NCBI RefSeq assembly: GCF_004307995.1
Contig: NZ_SIRE01000014.1
Coordinates: forward strand, 1-64,000
Direction: 5' to 3'
DNA length: 64,000 bases
Source: Paenibacillus thalictri
GTDB lineage: Bacteria > Bacillota > Bacilli > Paenibacillales > NBRC-103111
The translations under genes and the position numbers were made by a program. Shown piece after piece: positions 1 to 9,068 of this stretch. Positions within the stretch are counted from its first letter, which is position 1. Every line of letters starts with the position of its first letter. Under the pieces are notes generated by a model, which did no database searches, was not told where the DNA came from, and saw only the letters and a list, made by a program, of their open reading frames with translations.

Positions 1-226
1 GACCGGGATGGACGTACCGCTGGTGTACCAGTTGTCTCGCCAGAGGCACGGCTGGATAGCCAAGTACGGAAGGGATAAGCGCTGAAAGCATCTAAGCGTG
101 AAGCCCCCCTCAAGATGAGATTTCCCAATTAGTAAGACCCCTTGTAGACGACGAGGTAGATAGGTTCGGGGTGGAAGCGCGGCAACGTGTGCAGCTGACG
201 AATACTAATCGGTCGAGGGCTTAACC
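1..226 (+). rRNA. 23S ribosomal RNA, 3' end (partial)
   Basis: The window opens inside the last domain of 23S rRNA, just downstream of where the sarcin-ricin loop would lie. The conserved 3' stretch ending in CGAGGGCTTAACC closes the molecule at about position 226. Only 64 bases separate it from the first tRNA gene, so a 5S gene (about 117 nt) does not follow in the usual place. It must lie elsewhere in the operon or be absent from this copy. Confidence 0.95.
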
Positions 227-290
227 AATATTATGCTGAAGTTGATTCGCATCCGGTTTTCAGGGAACAACCATCCCTCGATTTCTTTAT

Positions 291-372
291 GCGGTTGTGG
301 TGGAATGGCAGACACGCCATCTTGAGGGGGTGGTGGGCTTCGCCCGTGGAGGTTCGAGTCCTCTCAACCGCA
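291..372 (+). tRNA. tRNA-Leu (anticodon GAG)
   Basis: This is a class II tRNA with a long variable arm. The 7-bp acceptor stem GCGGTTG pairs with CAACCGC and is followed by discriminator A. The anticodon stem CCATC/GGTGG encloses the loop TTGAGGG, giving anticodon GAG (codon CTC). The T arm carries GGTTCGAGTCC. A CA(TCA) follows directly. It lies directly downstream of the 23S gene and is probably co-transcribed with it. Confidence 0.95.
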
Positions 373-385
373 TCATTTATAATTT

Positions 386-469
386 GCGTTCGTGGCGGAA
401 TTGGCAGACGCGCTAGATTCAGGTTCTAGTGGGGTAACAGCCGTGGAGGTTCGAGTCCTCTCGAGCGCA
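386..469 (+). tRNA. tRNA-Leu (anticodon CAG)
   Basis: This class II tRNA has acceptor stem GCGTTCG pairing with CGAGCGC (one G-T pair) and discriminator A. The anticodon stem CTAGA/TCTAG encloses the loop TTCAGGT, giving anticodon CAG (codon CTG). The final 37 bases of the gene plus TCA are repeated with a single mismatch at 8885-8924. This makes the gene the likely integration target of the segment that follows. Confidence 0.95.
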
Positions 470-472
470 TCA
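433..472 (+). repeat. tRNA-Leu 3' end, left copy of a 40-bp direct repeat (att-like)
   Basis: The 40 bases from GGTAACAGCCGT to GAGCGCATCA recur at 8885-8924 with one difference (G at 445, A at 8897). The copy here lies within an intact tRNA-Leu gene. tRNA 3' ends are classic attachment sites for tyrosine recombinases of phages and islands, and the intact copy marks the end at which the tRNA was restored. Confidence 0.7.
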
Positions 473-475
473 ATA

Positions 476-522
476 AAATCAAGGGTTTCATCCTTCGGGT
501 TGAAGCCCTTGATTTATTTTTT
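476..522 (+). terminator. Rho-independent terminator of the rRNA/tRNA operon
   Basis: A 15-bp stem begins with AAATCAAGGG and ends with CCCTTGATTT, with a 10-nt loop, and is followed by ATTTTTT. It lies a few bases after the second tRNA-Leu gene. Confidence 0.9.
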
Positions 523-836
523 GGACTGTTTTGCTAACATTTTACTAACATCGCATGAAAATTGGCGTATGAATTGATTTTTCGGTACTCTCAGGGTTGG
601 ATTATGACTAGCATGGGAGCAGATGGGATGTAGTCACGAAGGTGTTGCAACGAACATGCAAGTTGCGACAGTTCATCCGTATGCTGCGGCAACCTGGTAT
701 GATCGACTAAGACAACATATACTACCTATTTAAGTCAAGCCCACCGGTTCAACGGGCGGACTTGATTTAATCGTAGTACGTTTTCCAAAAACTGCTCTTC
801 AAGGTGATTTCGTCGAAGCTTAATTGCAAATGGATT
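523..836. other. Non-coding stretch, no gene seen
   Basis: I see no convincing gene here. At 540-565 there is a short tandem motif (GCTAACATTTTACTAACATC) of the kind often left beside tRNA-integrated elements, but no integrase reading frame. Around 733-772 a poor inverted repeat (CAAGCCC...GGGCGGACTTG) could terminate the leftward LuxR gene. Confidence 0.4.
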
Positions 837-3386
837 TTATTCCATAAGTCCAAGCTCTCGTGCTTTCAGCACGGCGTCCATGGAATTATTCACATCCAGT
901 TTGCCGTAGGCAGCGGAGGCATGGGATTTGACCGTATGTATAGTAAGCCCGGTATACTCCACAATTTCTTTGTATTTATACCCCTTTGCAAGCAAACCCA
1001 GAATATGTTTTTGCTGCTTGGATAATCTCACTGCTTTTGGATTCAATTGGATAGCAAGTCCTTTTTTTCGTTTGGATTGTTCGTAAGCGGCAAAGGTGAC
1101 CTCATGTATATATTTTGCTTTCAGCGTTCCTGTGTAGCTTTTCTTCTCTACTTTGAGGGATATTTTGCGAAGAATAGGCAAGACTGCCGCACCTTCCTCC
1201 GCAAATATCCGCACATAACCGTATTCTTGGGCGGCGGAAAGTGCAAACTCCAGCGTATGCTGCGCTTCCTGGCGTTTGCCCAGTGCCCATTCAAGGATTG
1301 CCTTCAAAACGTCGGCTTCTGCGATATCAAGCGGCCGTTGAAAATCTTCGCCCAGTTTTTTCAGCCTGATAATATAGCGCATGGCTTCGTCTGATTTTGC
1401 AAGCACCATATAGGCTCTGGCCGTCGTGAAATGCTGGGTGATTTTATACAGCTCCAAATCTTTGACGGGGGTCACAAAATACTGTTCGAACCATTCGGAG
1501 GCCGCATGCTTATCTCCGTCAGACAGGCGTACTCTGGTTTCATACGCCTTGAAATTCGGCAGCAGGTGGCTGTTGTTTTGCTCTAGAACCCCCGCTTGAA
1601 CCTCAGCGAGCTTCTCCTCTGCCTCCGCCTTTTGGCCAAGAGCGGACAAAATAATTGCCTGCGTAAGGGCTGCGCTGAAGCTGGGCTCGCCCACAAACTC
1701 TCGCGGCAATATGGATACCGCAAGGTCACAGCAGGCTTTTGCCTCCTTCAACATATTCCTTTCATAATAAAGCATGGCGCGCAGCGCATGAGCCATGTAC
1801 GTGTTGAGCCTACCGAGCAGGACGGTAAATACCGGCTCCGCTTTGCGCGTTTTTTCTTCAATGTCCGATGCAAAGTCCGAGTAATCCCGGTGACAGCGGT
1901 GAATAAAAGGCAGCGCATTCATCAGAGTGGTCGCTCTGGAGGTGCTTCGGACGACGACATCAATAATTTCGGAGGTTAGCAGATCGGACACACTGAAGAT
2001 CGGGCGGCGAAAATCGATGGATCTCATAAACAGTCCATATCTGATGAATGTCTTATGTTGTTCCATGATTTCGGGCAGCTTGGCGTATAACTGATCCAGA
2101 TAGGTGCAAAACCGCTGTGCATCGCCAAGCAGATAATAGTACCAGCACTGGCTAATTAAAAGATAAGATTCATTCTCCGTAAAATTCTCTGGAATGCTGT
2201 CTCCCAAAAGATGAAGGTCCTGCATGGCAACGCGGGCGGATACCGCACCGCCTTGGGTGCTGTATTCGGACATTTCCAGCATGTCGATGGTAAGGGCTTC
2301 GAAATCTTTCGCTTTCACCGCAAAACGTATGCTGCTGTAATACTCCCCTCTTTCCCGATAGTAGGCAGCGGTGGAGCTATAAAGCTCGTCCTTATCCAAG
2401 CTCGTATCTTCTTCCAGCACATTCCTCAAAAATTGTAAAAAGATATGGTAGTAACGATAGTGCTGCCCCCCATCTGTACGACTGACAAAGGAGTTGGCGG
2501 CACAGAGCCTGTCCAGATGAGCTTCGCTGTCCTCTCTGCCGGTCAGACGATTTGCAAGCGCTGCGGTCATTTCATCTACTACACAGGTCATCAGCATGAA
2601 CTGCTGCAAGTCCCTGTCAAATGGATCCCAGATATGACGTCTCATATATGGGTATAAAGAATGATCAAGTTTTCCCCCTGGCTCCAACTGTCCGTTCCTG
2701 GCGACTACGTGCACGCCGATAGCCCAGCCGCCGGTGACGTCTTTGACTGCAAGGGCTTCCTCCGGTGTAATGTAATGGCCGTAGGCTTTGAAATATTTCT
2801 GTATTTCAAGCTCGGAGAAGATCAGCTCCCCGGAGGTAATCCGGGCGGCCCTTCCTTCGCTGATCGGGGACTCCATGTACTCGGTATGCTCCTCACGGGT
2901 CAGAAGCAATGTGACCAAGGAAAGGGGCAGACGTTTTAGGATATAAGGAAGGGATTTACGGATCTCCCTGTCCGTAATCAGGTGTGTGCCGTCAAGCACC
3001 AATGCGTAAGATGCGGAGCCAAAATCAAGGTGCGATAAAAAGTTGATGGTATGCTCTACCGGCGAGACGGTGAAGTCCGGATTTCTAAGCAGCTCCGCTA
3101 TAACCTTGTTGTCAGGGGAAGCGGACAGCAGCCCGGTGCAAAGCAGCTTGTAGAAAACAATCGGAGAATTATCATATTCATCCAGACTGATCCAAATGCT
3201 TTTTCTTCCTGAAGCCGCAAGCCAAAGAAGGGTGGACACCGTTTTACCAAAACCGGCGGGTGCGGACACCAGGATGACTCTTTTTTGAGCATATTGATGG
3301 AATGTATTCAGAAGTGCAGGCCTTGGCACGCAAATATCAGGTAGTTTTTCCGGTATGAATTTTTCGTTTAACAAATGGCTGTTCAT
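837..3386 (-). CDS. MalT-type LuxR family ATP-dependent transcriptional regulator
   Basis: This 849-residue protein has the architecture of the large MalT/STAND regulators. An N-terminal NTPase carries a Walker A motif (SAPAGFGKT, about residues 39-48). A long helical, TPR-like sensor region follows (about 380-740). The C-terminal LuxR DNA-binding helix-turn-helix (about 780-845) contains AKGYKYKEIVEYTGL and TVKSHASAAYGKL. Such proteins bind an inducer plus ATP, oligomerise and activate promoters. The ligand here cannot be read from sequence. The gene is divergent from the large SLH surface-protein gene, with a 267-bp shared region holding repeated TCATAC elements, so that gene is the obvious target (inference). 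AGGAGGGGG precedes the ATG. The gene lies inside the segment bounded by the tRNA-Leu repeats. Confidence 0.88.
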   Translation of the reverse strand: MNSHLLNEKFIPEKLPDICVPRPALLNTFHQYAQKRVILVSAPAGFGKTVSTLLWLAASGRKSIWISLDEYDNSPIVFYKLLCTGLLSASPDNKVIAELLRNPDFTVSPVEHTINFLSHLDFGSASYALVLDGTHLITDREIRKSLPYILKRLPLSLVTLLLTREEHTEYMESPISEGRAARITSGELIFSELEIQKYFKAYGHYITPEEALAVKDVTGGWAIGVHVVARNGQLEPGGKLDHSLYPYMRRHIWDPFDRDLQQFMLMTCVVDEMTAALANRLTGREDSEAHLDRLCAANSFVSRTDGGQHYRYYHIFLQFLRNVLEEDTSLDKDELYSSTAAYYRERGEYYSSIRFAVKAKDFEALTIDMLEMSEYSTQGGAVSARVAMQDLHLLGDSIPENFTENESYLLISQCWYYYLLGDAQRFCTYLDQLYAKLPEIMEQHKTFIRYGLFMRSIDFRRPIFSVSDLLTSEIIDVVVRSTSRATTLMNALPFIHRCHRDYSDFASDIEEKTRKAEPVFTVLLGRLNTYMAHALRAMLYYERNMLKEAKACCDLAVSILPREFVGEPSFSAALTQAIILSALGQKAEAEEKLAEVQAGVLEQNNSHLLPNFKAYETRVRLSDGDKHAASEWFEQYFVTPVKDLELYKITQHFTTARAYMVLAKSDEAMRYIIRLKKLGEDFQRPLDIAEADVLKAILEWALGKRQEAQHTLEFALSAAQEYGYVRIFAEEGAAVLPILRKISLKVEKKSYTGTLKAKYIHEVTFAAYEQSKRKKGLAIQLNPKAVRLSKQQKHILGLLAKGYKYKEIVEYTGLTIHTVKSHASAAYGKLDVNNSMDAVLKARELGLME

Positions 3387-3427
3387 AACCCCCTCCTCCT
3401 ACTCAGGATAATATATTTTTCTATAGA

Positions 3428-3589
3428 TCATACGAAAGATTTAATTCTTGTATGAAGAAATTCAAATGAAAATCAGTATTCTTAAATGAATAGTATCATA
3501 CTTATCGAGAAAATAAGCATTTTTATAAAAAGTTTTTTTGAAAAAGCTCATACAAGGCTGATTGTTGTTTTGGCTGATATAGCTATAAT
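3428..3589 (+). promoter_or_regulatory. Candidate regulator boxes (TCATAC) and promoter of the SLH surface protein
   Basis: The region between the divergent genes contains TCATAC at 3428, 3496 and 3548 and its complement GTATGA at 3450. The pair CTTGTATGA (3447-3455) and TCATACAAG (3548-3556) is a perfect 9-bp inverted repeat. AGTATCATACT (3492-3502) is itself palindromic. Downstream lies a sigma-A-type promoter: TTGTTG (3562-3567), a 16-bp spacer and TATAAT (3584-3589). The last box ends 5 bp before the -35. The elements could be binding sites of the adjacent LuxR regulator, but that is inference. Confidence 0.5.
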
Positions 3590-3653
3590 GAGAAACGTAT
3601 TTTGGGATTTGCCAAACGCTTAAACATAGGTGGGAAAGCTGGAGGAAAAGGAT

Positions 3654-6600
3654 ATGAATCCATACAAACGAATTCCGCGATTGCTGGCGGCGCTCTTGTC
3701 CGTTGTCACGGTGCTGGGATGGATGTCGACTGCGGAGACGGCAAGAGCGGCAACGACTACGGTTAAAGTGACTCAGATCGCAGCGGCTCAGAATAATTCC
3801 ATCGCCTTGAAGTCGGACGGCACCGTCATCGCATGGGGAGACCAGGTCGCCGGTTGGGCCAAGCCGCCCGAGGGGCTAACAGACGTGGTAGAGATTTACG
3901 CCAAAGACACCACCTTTCTGGCTCGCAAATCGAACGGCACGGTTGTTGCTTGGGGAAGTAATAACTTAGGCGAGACGAATATACCTAATGGCCTGAACAA
4001 TGTCATCTCCATGGCAGCAGCAGGCAGCCACACCTTGATGGTATCGAAATCAAGCGTTATCAGCGGTACCGGTACGGTAATCGGATGGGGGCTCAACGGG
4101 GATGGACAATCGGCCGTGCCGACTGATGCGCAGGCTGCGGTCACCAAGGTGGCGGCAGGCACTTATTATTCGATGGCTTTAAAATTTAACGGCACGGTCG
4201 TCGATTGGGGGTCGAACGGGGGCGGCGCGACAAGCAAGCCCGCAAATTTGTCTAATGTGGTCGCTATTGATGCCGGATACATGTATGCACTGGCATTAAA
4301 GTCGGATGGTACGGTTGCTGCCTGGGGGCAAGAATATAACGGGAACGGTATCCTGGGTGTGTCGGGCCTGACGGGTATCACAGCCATATCGGCCAATAGT
4401 ACGCACGCATTGGCGTTGAAGAATGATGGCACGGTTGTCGGCTGGGGGAATAATACGAATGGGAAAGCAACCCCGCCAGCCGGACTTACGGATGTTGTAG
4501 CGATAGCAGCGGGTGTCAACCACTCCCTGGCATTGAAACGTGATGGCACCGTCGTCAGTTGGGGATCGCAAACATCGGTGCCAGGTAACAATGAGTTGAG
4601 TAGTTTGACGATTACGGAGGGTGCCCCTTCCCCCGCGTTCTCTCCCTCCGGCACTTCGTATCAGTATGACATCGCCCCGGGGGCAACAAGCGTCCATATC
4701 AACGCAGTTTTGAAGGACTCTGCCTATTCCGCGCTGTATATCAATGATCAACCGCAAACAAGCGGCTCCACGGTCGCCGTGTCGGTTCCGGCTACCGGAG
4801 CTGTGATCAAGGTTCGAGTAGAACCTTATATGAAGGCACCCAAAACCTATATGCTAACGGTGTCGCGCGATCGGGTTCCTCCGTCTGTAACCTTCTCTCC
4901 CAATGGTAGTGGCAGTACAACACCATTAAGAACGATTACGACCGTCGTCCAGGTCACAGATGCGACGAGTGGTATTGATGGGTCTACATTGGAATATGCT
5001 TGGACACAAACGGCTTCTGCTCCCGCCAGCGGGTGGGCCAGCTTCTCTCTCCTTCCCTATACACAACTCGCGCAATTCACGTACGTCGGTGCAGATGGGA
5101 GCTGGTATTTGCACATCCGGGCTAAGGATTATGCAGGGAATGGGGTGAACGTGACGTCGGAACCGTTCTTGATTGATAACACGGCTCCGGTGTTAAGCGT
5201 GACGATGCAGAAGGAGACGGAGGGCGGGGATGACTATCTGGAAGATACCTGGTCAAACAAGGATGTCGTCATAACCGCCGCAGCGATTGATGCGCTAAGC
5301 GCTACTGTAACAGTTAAGTATACACTTGACGGCGGTAAGACATGGACGAATTATTCAGGTCCTATCACGATATCTGATCCGGGGATTCACACGGTTATCC
5401 TTCAGGCAAGCGATGCGATAGGCAATGTGCAAACCGTCAGTCGCACCGTAAAAATCTCCAAGAGTGATTTAAAGCTGACGATAACAAAGGTGAAGGTGAC
5501 TGGCGGCGGCGATTATTCAAGCGGGGAATGGACGAACAGCTCTGTCCGGGTAACCGCTACGGCAGAAACCAAAGCAGGCGAGACGATTGCCTCCTTTACT
5601 TGGTCGTTGAACGGAGAAGATCAAGGGAATTATACTGCTGGGACTCTAATATTTTTCTTCACTGACGGTATGAACTCTGGCGAGTTTAAAGTGACCGATT
5701 CTCTTGGGAATAGCTTGATCGCTCCATATACGGTTAATATTGATAGGACGGCGCCAACGGTTTCCTTCAGTCCGAATGGCAACGAATCATCGGCACGGGA
5801 GGCTTCGGTAACGGCAACGGTTGCCGACAGCGGCGGCAGCGGGCTGGTAGACTCCACGCTGGAATATGTGTGGACGCAAAGTAAAACTACTAGACCAACA
5901 GAAGGCTGGCAACGGTTGAGTAATAGCCGTACATTGACGAAAGCAGGCGTAGATGGGGATTGGTACTTGCACGTTCAAGGAAAGGATACGGCAGGCAATG
6001 GGGTATACGCGGTATCCAACCGCTTCGTACTGGATAATTCAGCGCTGAACAGCACGATCAGCCCGAATACAGGCAGCTTCGATAAGAAGGTGTCTGCGCA
6101 AGCCGATGTAGACACGACGCTGATGCTGAACGGCAACACGTTGGAAGGAATCAGCAATGAAACGCACGAGCTCATATCCGGAACGGATTACGTGATTACG
6201 GGCAACACGGTGATTATCCAGATGAGCTATCTAGCCACACAGCCGGAAGGAACCGCAAGCCTGACGTTCGCGTTCAGCGGCGGAGCGGCTCAGACGCTGA
6301 CGATTACGATCGACGACACAACACCGTCGAACAGCACGATCAGCCCGGATATAGTCAGCTTCGATAAGAAGACTTCCGCGCAGTCGGATGTGGTGACGAC
6401 GCTGTCGCTAAACGGTAACACGTTGGCTGGTATCAGCAACGGAGGCACTGCGCTTGTGTCCAGCACCGACTACACGGTGACGGGCGCGGGCGATACAGTG
6501 ACGATTCTGAAGAGTTATCTGGCTGCGCAGCTGCTAGGAATAACAAGCTTGACATTCACGTTTAGCGCGGGGGCGAATCAGACGTTGATCTTTATGATCA

Positions 6601-8816
6601 GCGACACGACACCGGGAGTGGAGGCTACGCCGACGATTGCGATCGATTACGTTAATGAAGAGCTTACAGGCTTCGAAGACGGCGGTGGCTACACGATCGG
6701 CGGTACTCCGGTATCTCCTGTCGGGGGCAAGCTGGATGTTGCGAGTTACCTTGGAGCGGCCATCGCTATCGTGAAGAAGGGCGACGGAACGACCACGGTC
6801 GATAGCGCCGCCCAAAACCTTGCCGTCCCTGCAAGACCGGCAACTCCGACTGCAACCGGCGTGAACCCGACAACCGTTGGCGGCACAGGTGAGCTTACAG
6901 GCGTTACAACCGCGATGGAATATAAGTCGGCAAGCGGTACATGGACAGATATAACGGGTACGGAAGTTACTGGCCTTTCGGCAGGCACCTATCAGATTCG
7001 CGTCAAAGCAACGGCATCCAGCTTCAAGAGTGCCGAGCAGATCGTTACGCTCACAGCACCGGGTGAGTACACCGTTACGATTGGGAACGGCGGGATCGGC
7101 TCAAACGGCAGCGGAAGTTACACAAGTGGCGTGACCGTCACCGTCTATGCCGGAAGCCGAAGCGGCTACAGCTTCACCGGCTGGACTTCGACAGACGGCG
7201 TAACCTTCACTAATGCAAGCAGCGCGACAACCAGCTTTATCATGCCAGGCCGAAACGTGACCGTCACAGCTATATTCGAGCCGATCCCCGTAACCGCCTA
7301 CAACCTGACGGTAAGCGGCAGTTATGCGGAGATCCCCGGGGCTGGCAGTTATACGGAAGGTGTGACAGTCTCCGTCTATGCCGGGAGCCGAAGCGGCTAT
7401 ATCTTCACCGGTTGGACTACGACAGACGGCGTAACTTTCGCTAATGCAGGCAACGCGACAACCAGCTTTATTATGCCAGGCCGAAACGTGACCGTCACAG
7501 CCAACTGGAGCTATAACGGAGGCTCGTCTTCTGGTGGCGGTTCGAGAGCAAATAGTTCTTCGTCCGAAGCCGTACCAAGCATCACCATCGACAAAAGTCC
7601 CGGTCAGCCCACTGTGGTATCCGTAAACCTGACCGCAACGGCGGATCAGATCGGCGTTGCTTCTGTCATCATTAGGGAGGCGCAGATAAAAACATGGATT
7701 GATGCGGCAAAAAAAGAAGCGCAGAACAAAGGAAATATGGCTGACGGCATCGCTATTGTCTGTTATATCCAGTTCGGTGCGAACGGGAACAGCTTCAGCG
7801 TGAAGCTGGAGCAAGGTACCGTTGCTCTGCTGGAAAAGGAAGGTGTGAAACGTTTTGCTGTGAACACCTCGCTTGTCAGCTTTTCCTTTGACCCAGTAGT
7901 CATTCAGGAAATGAAGTCTCAAGCATCGGGCGATGTCACGATCGCAGCCAGTCCAGTCACTAAGCTGTCCAAAGCGGCAGGCGCGCTGATCGGCGTCCGC
8001 CCGGTGTACGAGCTCACCGTCAGCTATCAGAAGGACGGCCAGACTGCGTATGTAACCAAATTCGGAAAAGGCTCAGTTACATTGGGTATCTCTTACAAGG
8101 CTGCTTCGGGTGAAAGGACCGGCGACATCTATCCCGTCTATGTAAACAAAGACGGTAAGCCGCAGCTTTTGATCCGTTCCCGTTATGACAATGGCAAGCT
8201 GGTATTTAACAGGAGCAGCTTGTCCATTTACGGAGTGGGCGTTCTGGAACCGGCTCCGGCGTTTAACGATACGGCGGAGCATTGGGCGAAGGAAAAGATT
8301 GATTTTGTCGTCAGCCGGGGGCTAATTGCTGGCACAAGTGCGGCAAACTTCTCGCCGGGCACGGCGATCACTCGAGCGGACTTCCTTATGGCGTTGGGTA
8401 AACTCTCCGGTGGCGACATAAGTGACTACAAGCAAAGCAGCTTCACGGATGTTTCAAGCACTAACCCTGCCATGCCCTATATCGAATGGGCGGTGCAGAA
8501 CAAGATCGTACAGGGCGTGGGCAATAACCGGTTCAGTCCCGACAGTCCGATTACGCGTGAACAGATGGCTGTGATGATGGCGGGATTCGCCCAAACTACC
8601 GGCTACAAGCTGCCTGTTTACCGGCAGGCCGTCACCTTTGCCGATGGTGCCGAAATCAGTTCATGGGCACAAGATGCGGTAAGAGCCATCCAGCAAACCG
8701 GTGTTGTGGAAGGAAAAGATAACAATCGGTTTGATCCTGCCGAAAACGCGACCCGCGCGGAAGCTTCAACTATCCTGCAACGATTCGTGGAGTATGTCAT
8801 TGACGAGGGCAGGTAG
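3654..8816 (+). CDS. Large secreted S-layer-anchored protein with RCC1 repeats, Ig-like modules and three SLH domains
   Basis: The chosen start is the ATG at 3654, preceded by GGAGG 8 nt away; an in-frame GTG at 3630 has no such site. The product is about 1,720 residues. A signal peptide (MNPYKRIPRLLAALLSVVTV..., cleavage near ARA-A) is followed by about seven RCC1-type repeats carrying the motif ALKSDGTVVAWG (residues about 40-320). Next come a cadherin-like beta-sandwich (about 320-400) and Ig-like modules with WYLHIRAKDYAGNG. Two X2-like modules follow (NSTISPN..FDKK, NGNTL). Two InlB/Flg_new-type repeats are next (SRSGYSFTGWT...FIMPGRNVTVTA), then a Ser/Gly linker, and three SLH domains at the C-terminus (from about 1530), which bind pyruvylated wall polymer. 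It should sit on the cell surface as an adhesin or structural protein. It is divergent from the LuxR regulator and ends at the att-like repeat. Confidence 0.9.
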   Translation: MNPYKRIPRLLAALLSVVTVLGWMSTAETARAATTTVKVTQIAAAQNNSIALKSDGTVIAWGDQVAGWAKPPEGLTDVVEIYAKDTTFLARKSNGTVVAWGSNNLGETNIPNGLNNVISMAAAGSHTLMVSKSSVISGTGTVIGWGLNGDGQSAVPTDAQAAVTKVAAGTYYSMALKFNGTVVDWGSNGGGATSKPANLSNVVAIDAGYMYALALKSDGTVAAWGQEYNGNGILGVSGLTGITAISANSTHALALKNDGTVVGWGNNTNGKATPPAGLTDVVAIAAGVNHSLALKRDGTVVSWGSQTSVPGNNELSSLTITEGAPSPAFSPSGTSYQYDIAPGATSVHINAVLKDSAYSALYINDQPQTSGSTVAVSVPATGAVIKVRVEPYMKAPKTYMLTVSRDRVPPSVTFSPNGSGSTTPLRTITTVVQVTDATSGIDGSTLEYAWTQTASAPASGWASFSLLPYTQLAQFTYVGADGSWYLHIRAKDYAGNGVNVTSEPFLIDNTAPVLSVTMQKETEGGDDYLEDTWSNKDVVITAAAIDALSATVTVKYTLDGGKTWTNYSGPITISDPGIHTVILQASDAIGNVQTVSRTVKISKSDLKLTITKVKVTGGGDYSSGEWTNSSVRVTATAETKAGETIASFTWSLNGEDQGNYTAGTLIFFFTDGMNSGEFKVTDSLGNSLIAPYTVNIDRTAPTVSFSPNGNESSAREASVTATVADSGGSGLVDSTLEYVWTQSKTTRPTEGWQRLSNSRTLTKAGVDGDWYLHVQGKDTAGNGVYAVSNRFVLDNSALNSTISPNTGSFDKKVSAQADVDTTLMLNGNTLEGISNETHELISGTDYVITGNTVIIQMSYLATQPEGTASLTFAFSGGAAQTLTITIDDTTPSNSTISPDIVSFDKKTSAQSDVVTTLSLNGNTLAGISNGGTALVSSTDYTVTGAGDTVTILKSYLAAQLLGITSLTFTFSAGANQTLIFMISDTTPGVEATPTIAIDYVNEELTGFEDGGGYTIGGTPVSPVGGKLDVASYLGAAIAIVKKGDGTTTVDSAAQNLAVPARPATPTATGVNPTTVGGTGELTGVTTAMEYKSASGTWTDITGTEVTGLSAGTYQIRVKATASSFKSAEQIVTLTAPGEYTVTIGNGGIGSNGSGSYTSGVTVTVYAGSRSGYSFTGWTSTDGVTFTNASSATTSFIMPGRNVTVTAIFEPIPVTAYNLTVSGSYAEIPGAGSYTEGVTVSVYAGSRSGYIFTGWTTTDGVTFANAGNATTSFIMPGRNVTVTANWSYNGGSSSGGGSRANSSSSEAVPSITIDKSPGQPTVVSVNLTATADQIGVASVIIREAQIKTWIDAAKKEAQNKGNMADGIAIVCYIQFGANGNSFSVKLEQGTVALLEKEGVKRFAVNTSLVSFSFDPVVIQEMKSQASGDVTIAASPVTKLSKAAGALIGVRPVYELTVSYQKDGQTAYVTKFGKGSVTLGISYKAASGERTGDIYPVYVNKDGKPQLLIRSRYDNGKLVFNRSSLSIYGVGVLEPAPAFNDTAEHWAKEKIDFVVSRGLIAGTSAANFSPGTAITRADFLMALGKLSGGDISDYKQSSFTDVSSTNPAMPYIEWAVQNKIVQGVGNNRFSPDSPITREQMAVMMAGFAQTTGYKLPVYRQAVTFADGAEISSWAQDAVRAIQQTGVVEGKDNNRFDPAENATRAEASTILQRFVEYVIDEGR

Positions 8817-8884
8817 CATGCCGACCTGAATCGGCTGACTGATTATCGTGTTGCCGCGCGTGGTTCCCCGACAGGAGACTGCGC

Positions 8885-8924
8885 GGTAACAGCCGTAGAG
8901 GTTCGAGTCCTCTCGAGCGCATCA
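8885..8924 (+). repeat. tRNA-Leu 3' fragment, right copy of the 40-bp direct repeat
   Basis: This copies 433-472 with one mismatch and includes the T arm, the 3' acceptor strand and CATCA of tRNA-Leu. The sequence upstream (8850-8884) does not supply a 5' acceptor strand, D arm or anticodon arm, so this is not a functional tRNA. It is the expected right-hand scar of an element inserted into the tRNA-Leu gene. The 8.4 kb between the copies holds the LuxR regulator and SLH protein genes but no integrase. Confidence 0.7.
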
Positions 8925-8926
8925 GC

Positions 8927-8974
8927 AAAAACCTTTAATACCATCCGATAAAGATGGCGTTAAAGGTTTTTTTA
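8927..8974 (+). terminator. Rho-independent terminator
   Basis: AAAACCTTTAA (8928-8938) pairs with TTAAAGGTTTT (8960-8970). An inner stem CCATC/GATGG stacks within, and TTT follows. It terminates transcription from the SLH gene. Confidence 0.85.
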
Positions 8975-8995
8975 TGTTCAAATTACTCTCTTTGG

Positions 8996-9025
8996 TTGTT
9001 GTTGAGAATAGTTATCATTTATAAT
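8996..9025 (+). promoter_or_regulatory. Promoter with embedded Fur box
   Basis: A sigma-A promoter is formed by TTGTTG (8996-9001), an 18-bp spacer and TATAAT (9020-9025). In the spacer, TGAGAATAGTTATCA (9003-9017) matches the 7-1-7 Bacillus Fur box TGATAATNATTATCA at 12 of the 14 fixed positions. Occupation by Fe-Fur would block RNA polymerase, so the downstream gene should be iron-repressed. Family knowledge of AraC/siderophore-binding regulators fits this. Confidence 0.75.
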
Positions 9026-9068
9026 GGTTGTTATGTTATTGTTCTTCGGAAGGGAATGGAGTACAGCA

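Noticed and set aside
392..577. 61-codon open frame across tRNA-Leu
   Set aside because: It lies on top of the tRNA gene and its terminator.
8850..8924. A third tRNA-Leu gene
   Set aside because: The 3' end is present, but no 5' acceptor strand, D arm or anticodon arm can be found upstream.
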